64,000 bases of DNA from Whitmania pigra (taxonomy: Eukaryota > Annelida > Clitellata > Hirudinida > Haemopidae): positions 3,038,501 through 3,102,500 of the forward strand of contig JAJTWR010000044.1 in NCBI GenBank assembly GCA_021613335.1. The letters are read 5' to 3'. The translations under genes were made by a program, and so were the position numbers. The notes under the pieces are model-generated. The model did not search any database. It saw only the letters and a program-made list of their open reading frames with translations, and was not told where the DNA came from. Shown here in pieces: positions 58,256-64,000 of the stretch (the first letter of the stretch is position 1; every line of letters begins with the position of its first letter).

Positions 58256-59051
58256 TTGAAACGTCACCGGTACAAGCGAGGAACTCGGACCTCAATGTTT
58301 TCATTAATCATCTTCAGGTGATACTTCAAGCCACAGCTATGAATGAATTTGAATGAATCAAGTCGCATATTTTCACTAACTATGTCAGAGTTGCTCTAAT
58401 TCTTCTGCATTATCGGCTTTAAAATTGAGTTTAAATTAATTTGTTTATTTTAAATCAGCAACAAATCAACAGCTACGCAGGAACATTTAATGAAGTGCTT
58501 ATAAGTTGTCGGTGAGATGATGCGAGGGAGAGGCACCAGTGAATCGAAACTTCAACTTTAAAGAACTGAATACGCTGAAGAATATGCAAACAAAAGATTA
58601 TCTGGCATTCAGGACATTTATACTTTTAATTTCAAAACTCTTAAAGAATTCAGTTTATCATAAAATTGGGCAAGAAATCATTTAATGTTTATATTAGGCT
58701 ACCTCCAAGTGAGCAAGGAACTATTAGAATGCATAATTGCAATTCCCTGCACAGCTTAGCTCAAGTGCTTACCTTTGAAAGCCTCGCGAGAAGAAAAAGA
58801 AAAGTTAAAATCAATTGGAAAGATTTTATTTCTCTAAAACGAAGCCTTTTCATTCCTTAACAAGTTCTTACTCTAGAAGTTACAACTTTGTGAAGTTTCA
58901 TGAATCTGATACTTCAAAGGAAAATCTCGCAGGATTAAGAAATGCTTGTGATTTTTAATTCCTCCCTAATAAAAGTTAGCAAGCAATACACTGAATCACA
59001 TTGGAATTTTATTTATTGAATATCCGAAGAATATAATTTTTAATAAATAAA
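58256..59051. other. Spacer between the two ankyrin genes
   Basis: No coding signal I trust; a 64-codon plus-strand frame at 58666 has no family features. Presumed ANKDD1 promoter and 3' UTR of the next gene. Confidence 0.45.
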
Positions 59052-62000
59052 TTATTGTAAAACTTCGTCAAAGTTTTCCTGAGTCACTTGAATCCTTGGA
59101 ATAATAGAAGTTGAAACTGAAAATAGTAAAACATTTAGAACTTATTTCGATGTATTTCTAAGTTAATGGAATCCATTCAAAAAGAGGTTAGTTGAAAGTT
59201 GACCGCAAAAGGATGCAAAAGGATGCACCTTCATTGACATTCCGATGGCGTGATGTGAATTTCCACGTTTTGAGGGACGTTTGCAGGAGAAAATGGAAAG
59301 TTATTTTGCTTCAAGGAGATGGCGCCACCACTTGAGTCTGAATTGGAAACGTTTCGAGATGTTGTTTCATGCAATGATGAAGCAATGCGAATGAATGAAA
59401 TTTATGAAAACCTACACATTGATTCCGTCGCGAAACTCGAGTGCAAGTCGCTTTCGCATTCCAATGTTTTAAGTGAGGCCAGAGGGATTGGATCTATATT
59501 TTGAAAAAAAGAATTATATTCAGATTGATAATCTATTATTTACTAAAACATCACCATAAAAGCGGAGTAAGTTTATTCAATTCGATTTGAGTTAATTTTA
59601 CAACAATATAGATTTATTGAGCCAGCTGAAGAACAGGAGTTGCTTGGAATTCCTTTGAAATAAACGACATTTAATCGAGATTCAATGCTTAAGTTAAAAC
59701 TCCTTAATACTCCATTTATGGTTAAACTTTTTCCTAAATACCAAACGTAATCTGAATTTGAATTTGAATGGCTTACCAACCCAGCTAGGGCTGATTAGGA
59801 ATAAATTAAATTATTACAAACCCGATTTAGTTGTTATGTCATGTTGAAGAATTCATAATTGAATTGTAATCAGCAAAAGATTAAATCAGTTAAATGTTCA
59901 ACACACCGTTGATGGCCTCTGATGAGTGCGTTGCTATTTCTCCGTCGATATTTGTGGTGTGGAATGTCACATCACTTTCACTCTTACCCTGTGTAAGTTT
60001 TAAACTCCTGTGTATCTTGAACTAGCGACTTCATTTGGCTAATGCGCTAATTATTCAGCGAATAATTTATTTTCATTTGGCTAATAAGTCAATAATAAAT
60101 TCACTTTCGCGGGAAGCATTGAAGCGTTGGTAGTTCTTTTGGACGAATGAAACGTCTCATTCAATATTTGAGATTCTGTGAAACTCCTCAACGTCGGATT
60201 GGAAGTTGAGTGGTAACTTGGCAGAATGTTGTACTGAAGTTCAAGTATTTCCCACGAGGTGATCTAACATTTGTTAAGTTCGACTCAAAATGTACGTAGA
60301 TACCTTGAGGCTGGAGTCATAACGCGGTTTGGCACCAAAGTCCAACAACAGAGAGACCATCTCCTTGTGGTCCAATTTCTTGGCCACTTCGAATGAACTG
60401 AGACCATTCTAATTAAAAACAAAAGCAACCCAGTCATAAAATCGCAAGAAGCGTGCCTAATTCAATTATTAAAAAATATTTTCACCAACTTTGCCTCTCG
60501 CGTTGACGTTGCAATATCTCTCCAACAAAAGTTTGGCTGCTGCGATCCTGTTGAAGTAGGCAGCTACGTGGAGTGGTGCAAAGCCATCCTAGTGTTAATG
60601 TTAAAGTAAATTACTTTTAATAATAATAATAATTATTAATTAATTATTAATACTATTATACTTGTTAAATAATATTAATTACTATAATTGTAATTGTTAA
60701 TTATCCATTCCGACCTCTCCATGATATAAATACGAAGGAGGTAATTAATATTCAATTATTTGTACCTCGTTGAGATAATCGATTGGAGCTTTCCTATCAA
60801 GAAGCATCTTGATGCACTCGGAATGATTTCCTTGAACTGCGAAGTGAAGTGGCGTCATTCCTCGTTTAGTTGCAACTGCTACGCTGTCTCCGCGGTCCAA
60901 CAAAATACTCGCTTCGCTTGTTCTTCCGTGAATCGAAGCGCAATGCAGCGCTGTTAACCCCTCCTTCGTCAGATTGTTAATTGTTATTTATAATTATTAT
61001 AAGTCATTGTTGCTTTAAACAATTCCTTCGTCAGATTGTTAATTGTTATTTATAATTATTATAAGTCATTGTTGCTTTAAACAATTCCTTACCGCGGTAC
61101 TCAAGTCCATTTTTGCTCCTTTGTCGAGAAGCAGTGGCAAAATGTCCTTCCTTCCGTGAATGCTTGCCACGTGCAGTGCAGTTATGCCTGCCTAAAAATA
61201 TTTATAATGTAGTAATAATTCTGTCGATGTGCAAAGACAATGTGCACTCACCCTGGACTGGCAATTGACGTCTGCATTTTGATCCAAGCAATATTTCACG
61301 AGAGGAATATTGTCAAAGTAGATTGCATAATGCAACGCCGTGAATCCGAGCTGTTCATAAAGACGAGTGTTAATGATAATGAAGAGCGAGTGATTCTGTA
61401 TTTTCCTCACTTTCGATTGCTCATCCACGTTGAAACCTTCTTCTAACATCACCTGGAGTGCCTCCTGGTCTCCATTTTTTATGGCCACGTGGATCGGATA
61501 AGGTCCGATGCGTTCTTTGATTCCCTGACATTCTAACAATCTAGTGAGACATTGGACTTGTTTCTTTTGCACAGCAACATCCCGTGGTTTATAACCACCC
61601 TTCACATGAAAAACTAGACTTAATATAATCTATTTAAGCTAAGCGCAAGTTTACATTGGAAATGTGCAATTAAGGAATGTTGTATTAAAGTTTGTTATGT
61701 TAGGGTATACCTTAATGGAAAGATCTGGGTCACCTCCATTTTGGATTAGGAACTCGACAACCTTTGCGTGTCCTTCCTGACAAGCCAGATAAAGAGGACT
61801 GAAACTCTCCTCCTGAATACAACGAATTTAATGTTAACGAAATTTCACAATTTTTCATGCATCAACAAACTTACATTGAGTCGAAAGTTGACGTTAGCTC
61901 CATATTTTACCAACTCACGCACGACCTCCAAGTGGCCTTCAAAGGATGCAAAAGCAAGAGCAGTATTTCCATTCTGTTTGTCGATGAAATGGATGTTTTG

Positions 62001-62481
62001 CACTTGCAAAGCTTGAAACACAAAAGACACGAAATGAAATACCTTCGTGAAAGCATTGACTTCTGCACCTCTGTGCAGTAGATAAGACACAAGGCTCGTG
62101 TGGCCTCCTCTCGACGACAAGTGTAGGCAGGAAAGTCCGACCTGTTTTCGTCGAAGGATTGTAATCGCGGACGATAAGAACTTATAAACATGTCTTTTAC
62201 TTAAATGTTAAAACTTTAAAACTAACAGAATTTGTCACATCAACGTCTTGCGGTCTCCGATTAAGATATTTTGAAACGTACTCCAAATCACCTTCTCTTG
62301 CCTTCAACAACAATTTCTTTCTTTTCTTGGCCTGATTTCAAAGTCATAAAATAAAAGAAAATAAAGAAATTTACAGATACGCGAACGTTAGTTAAAAAAG
62401 ATTTATTGCCAAAAAAATTAACCTGAAACTTCTCAAGCATGTTGCGAGCATCGATAAGAGATTGCAAAAGTAATTGGGCTC
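59052..62481 (-). CDS. Second ankyrin-repeat protein (5' end not found)
   Basis: Exons: 62481-62423, 62331-62227, 62141-62043, 61973-61875, 61812-61711, 61599-61411, 61350-61252, 61191-61093, 60963-60766, 60588-60490, 60408-60304, 59988-59907, 59116-59052; about 466 residues shown. The first listed exon begins in phase 1, so at least one more 5' exon exists, possibly beyond the window. A basic N-terminal helix (AKKRKKLLLKAREGDL) precedes about eleven ankyrin repeats, for example GLSCLHLSSRGGHTSLV, NTALAFASFEGHLEVV, GFTALHYAIYFDNIPLV, GITALHVASIHGRKDIL and GMTPLHFAVQGNHSECI. The tail after the repeats is short and acidic, ending RIQVTQENFDEVLQ. It has no death domain, kinase or SOCS box that I can see. 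It is a tandem neighbour of ANKDD1 and could be an old duplicate of its repeat part. Confidence 0.78.
60963..61088. repeat. 62-base tandem duplication at an intron-exon edge
   Basis: Two exact-looking copies, offset 62 bases, of a segment beginning CCTTCGTCAGATTGTTAATT and ending near CAATTCC. The 3' splice site of the exon 60963-60766 lies at the junction, so its AG context is present twice. Confidence 0.92.
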
Positions 62482-64000
62482 CTGCAAAATGTTTCACTTG
62501 CAGCGTGCAGTAGTATTTGCTGGAATTTAACTAGAATTTGTTCAGTCCTATTTAATCGAGCATCAATTTGGTTCCATTGTTTTTCTGGTTTTGTTTATAA
62601 ACTTAATTGATCGTTCAAACGACTGACAAGCATTTCATAAGCATTTATTTCACAAGCTCAATAAACATGGGAAACTACCGGGTTTGGAGGTAAAACATTG
62701 ACATCTATGGTGAAATGCAAACTCATATGAATTTATGTAAAATATTTCTAAAGCATAAGCTGGAAGCACTTACAAATCCAATGAATATTTCAATTATCCA
62801 AATAAACGATGATAATAATTATATTAATATAACAACAACAACAACATGAACTTTGATAGAAAGCCTAATTTATTTGAGGAGAATATTCAATTGAAACACG
62901 TCTCAGATGATAATGATGGTGATGATCTCTCTCAATGAACTCATTTTACATGTTTTGTTCGGTTCCATGATTTTTGCTCAAATGGCAATAGCTCACCTGG
63001 CAGTCGCTCAAATAGTAGTTGCGCACATAGACTATTGCTCACATAGATTATTGCACACACGAACAATTACGCACACTTCTGCCAAGAAGCTCTTAATGTT
63101 CTGCAGACAGGTCCATGATGTGAATCGTAAATTGTGAGGTTCCTTCGTTACAGTTAAATCCATTGTAACGGACTCAATTCATCCTTGTTCAACTGAGAAT
63201 TTACAACGTGCATCCTTTGCTTTCCCTTCAAGATGACTGAACCAGTAATTGTCGTCAACTGCTTTGAAAAAACGTTCACATCCATTGCTTTTCGTTTAAA
63301 ATTCCTATGCCAACGATGGTTCAATTGCAATAAATGATTGCTTTAAACATATCTCTAAATATCATAAGATAAACGAAAATTTGATTTATTCAAGAGTTGT
63401 TTGAAATTTCTCGATAAACTGTCTCGATATTTTAAAAATGGTTTTCAAAACAATAAAATAAATGCGAATGAATACTTTGTAATTTCGGAATTATTGAAAT
63501 AGTAGATGGATATTGTAAGTTATATTATATGTAATTAAGTTATATTATATATAATTAAGTTATGTTGTAAATTATATTATATGTACCAAAGTTATGTTAT
63601 ACGTAATAGTGAAGCGGATCAGAGAAAACCAATGAAGAAATGAATGCCTTGACCTGGTCCTGAGAAGATATGATCCTCCGATAAGATCTCAATTCTCTAA
63701 TCACCAGAAGCCAGGAAGACGTGAAATCTCGAACGTAAAAGGACATAATTTAAGACGTAATAATTACTGAAGTATTTGATTATCAAAATTAACAAATGAT
63801 TTTTTAATAGACATAATCGTGTTTTTTTAAACTAAGGAATGCAAACCTCAGTAATTATTACCCACAATTACGATTTACTAGAAATTTCACGTAAAAAATA
63901 CTGAACTACGAAAAGTGCTATTCAAATTTTCTGCGTGAACCTGATATGTTTGGACAAGAAATTCTGGAATATTTTTTCGAGGTATTTTGTTAAGTCTGTC
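62482..64000. other. Upstream of second ankyrin gene, no gene supported
   Basis: The missing 5' exon(s) may be here, but I cannot identify a start with a phase-1 donor. 62965-63075 is a degenerate array of about 15-base units around TTGCTCAAATGGC / GCGCACATAGAC. 63500-63605 is a run of roughly 20-base AAGTTATATTATATGTAATT units. Confidence 0.45.

Noticed and set aside
59319..59504. 61-codon plus-strand frame
   Set aside because: Inside the last intron of the second ankyrin gene, opposite strand, no family match.

Overview
This is eukaryotic nuclear DNA, very probably from an invertebrate animal. It is AT-rich, the genes are broken by many short GT-AG introns (often 40-150 bases), and the recognisable products are animal proteins (DNAJC13/RME-8, EFL1, ANKDD1, a CARD protein, NIT-domain guanylate cyclases). 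I cannot fix the phylum from sequence alone. No rRNA, true tRNA, CRISPR array or bacterial operon is visible.

Layout. 0.7-1.7 kb: a small plus-strand gene that resembles a divergent Smad MH2 domain. 4.0-17.5 kb: a complete minus-strand DNAJC13 gene with more than 40 exons and a 21-base minisatellite in one intron. A poorly understood C2-like exon pair lies directly upstream of its start. 18.6-24.5 kb: a transposon-rich block with two internally deleted Ty3/gypsy LTR elements, a relic of another transposon ORF, and a tRNA-derived SINE. 24.8-27.5 kb: minus-strand guanylate cyclase A. 28.1-30.6 kb: a pogo/Tigger-type element split by a hAT element. 31.7-33.0 kb: an unrecognised 331-residue gene, divergent from a complete EFL1 gene (33.5-38.4 kb). 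39.1-41.9 kb: a decayed Helitron holding a SINE and a Tc1 fragment. 42.1-49.0 kb: guanylate cyclases B and C. 49.5-51.8 kb: a CARD plus coiled-coil gene. 52.4-58.3 kb: an ANKDD1-type ankyrin/death-domain gene. 59.1-62.5 kb: a second ankyrin-repeat gene with its 5' end missing.

Most notable. The three guanylate cyclases share an eight-exon plan (TM, NIT sensor, TM, coiled coil, cyclase), and I could reconstruct all three as intact reading frames. Exon 5, intron 5 and exon 6 (335 bases) are about 98 percent identical in all three, while the exons and introns on either side have diverged. This points to recent homogenisation of one catalytic cassette. In all three that cassette carries Ser where the second metal-binding Asp is normally found.

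A second theme is cell-death or innate-immune-type signalling. A CARD protein gene sits beside an ANKDD1 gene whose product ends in a CaaX-like tetrapeptide after three lysines. Neighbouring genes appear to be transcribed separately; I see no polycistronic arrangement I can defend.
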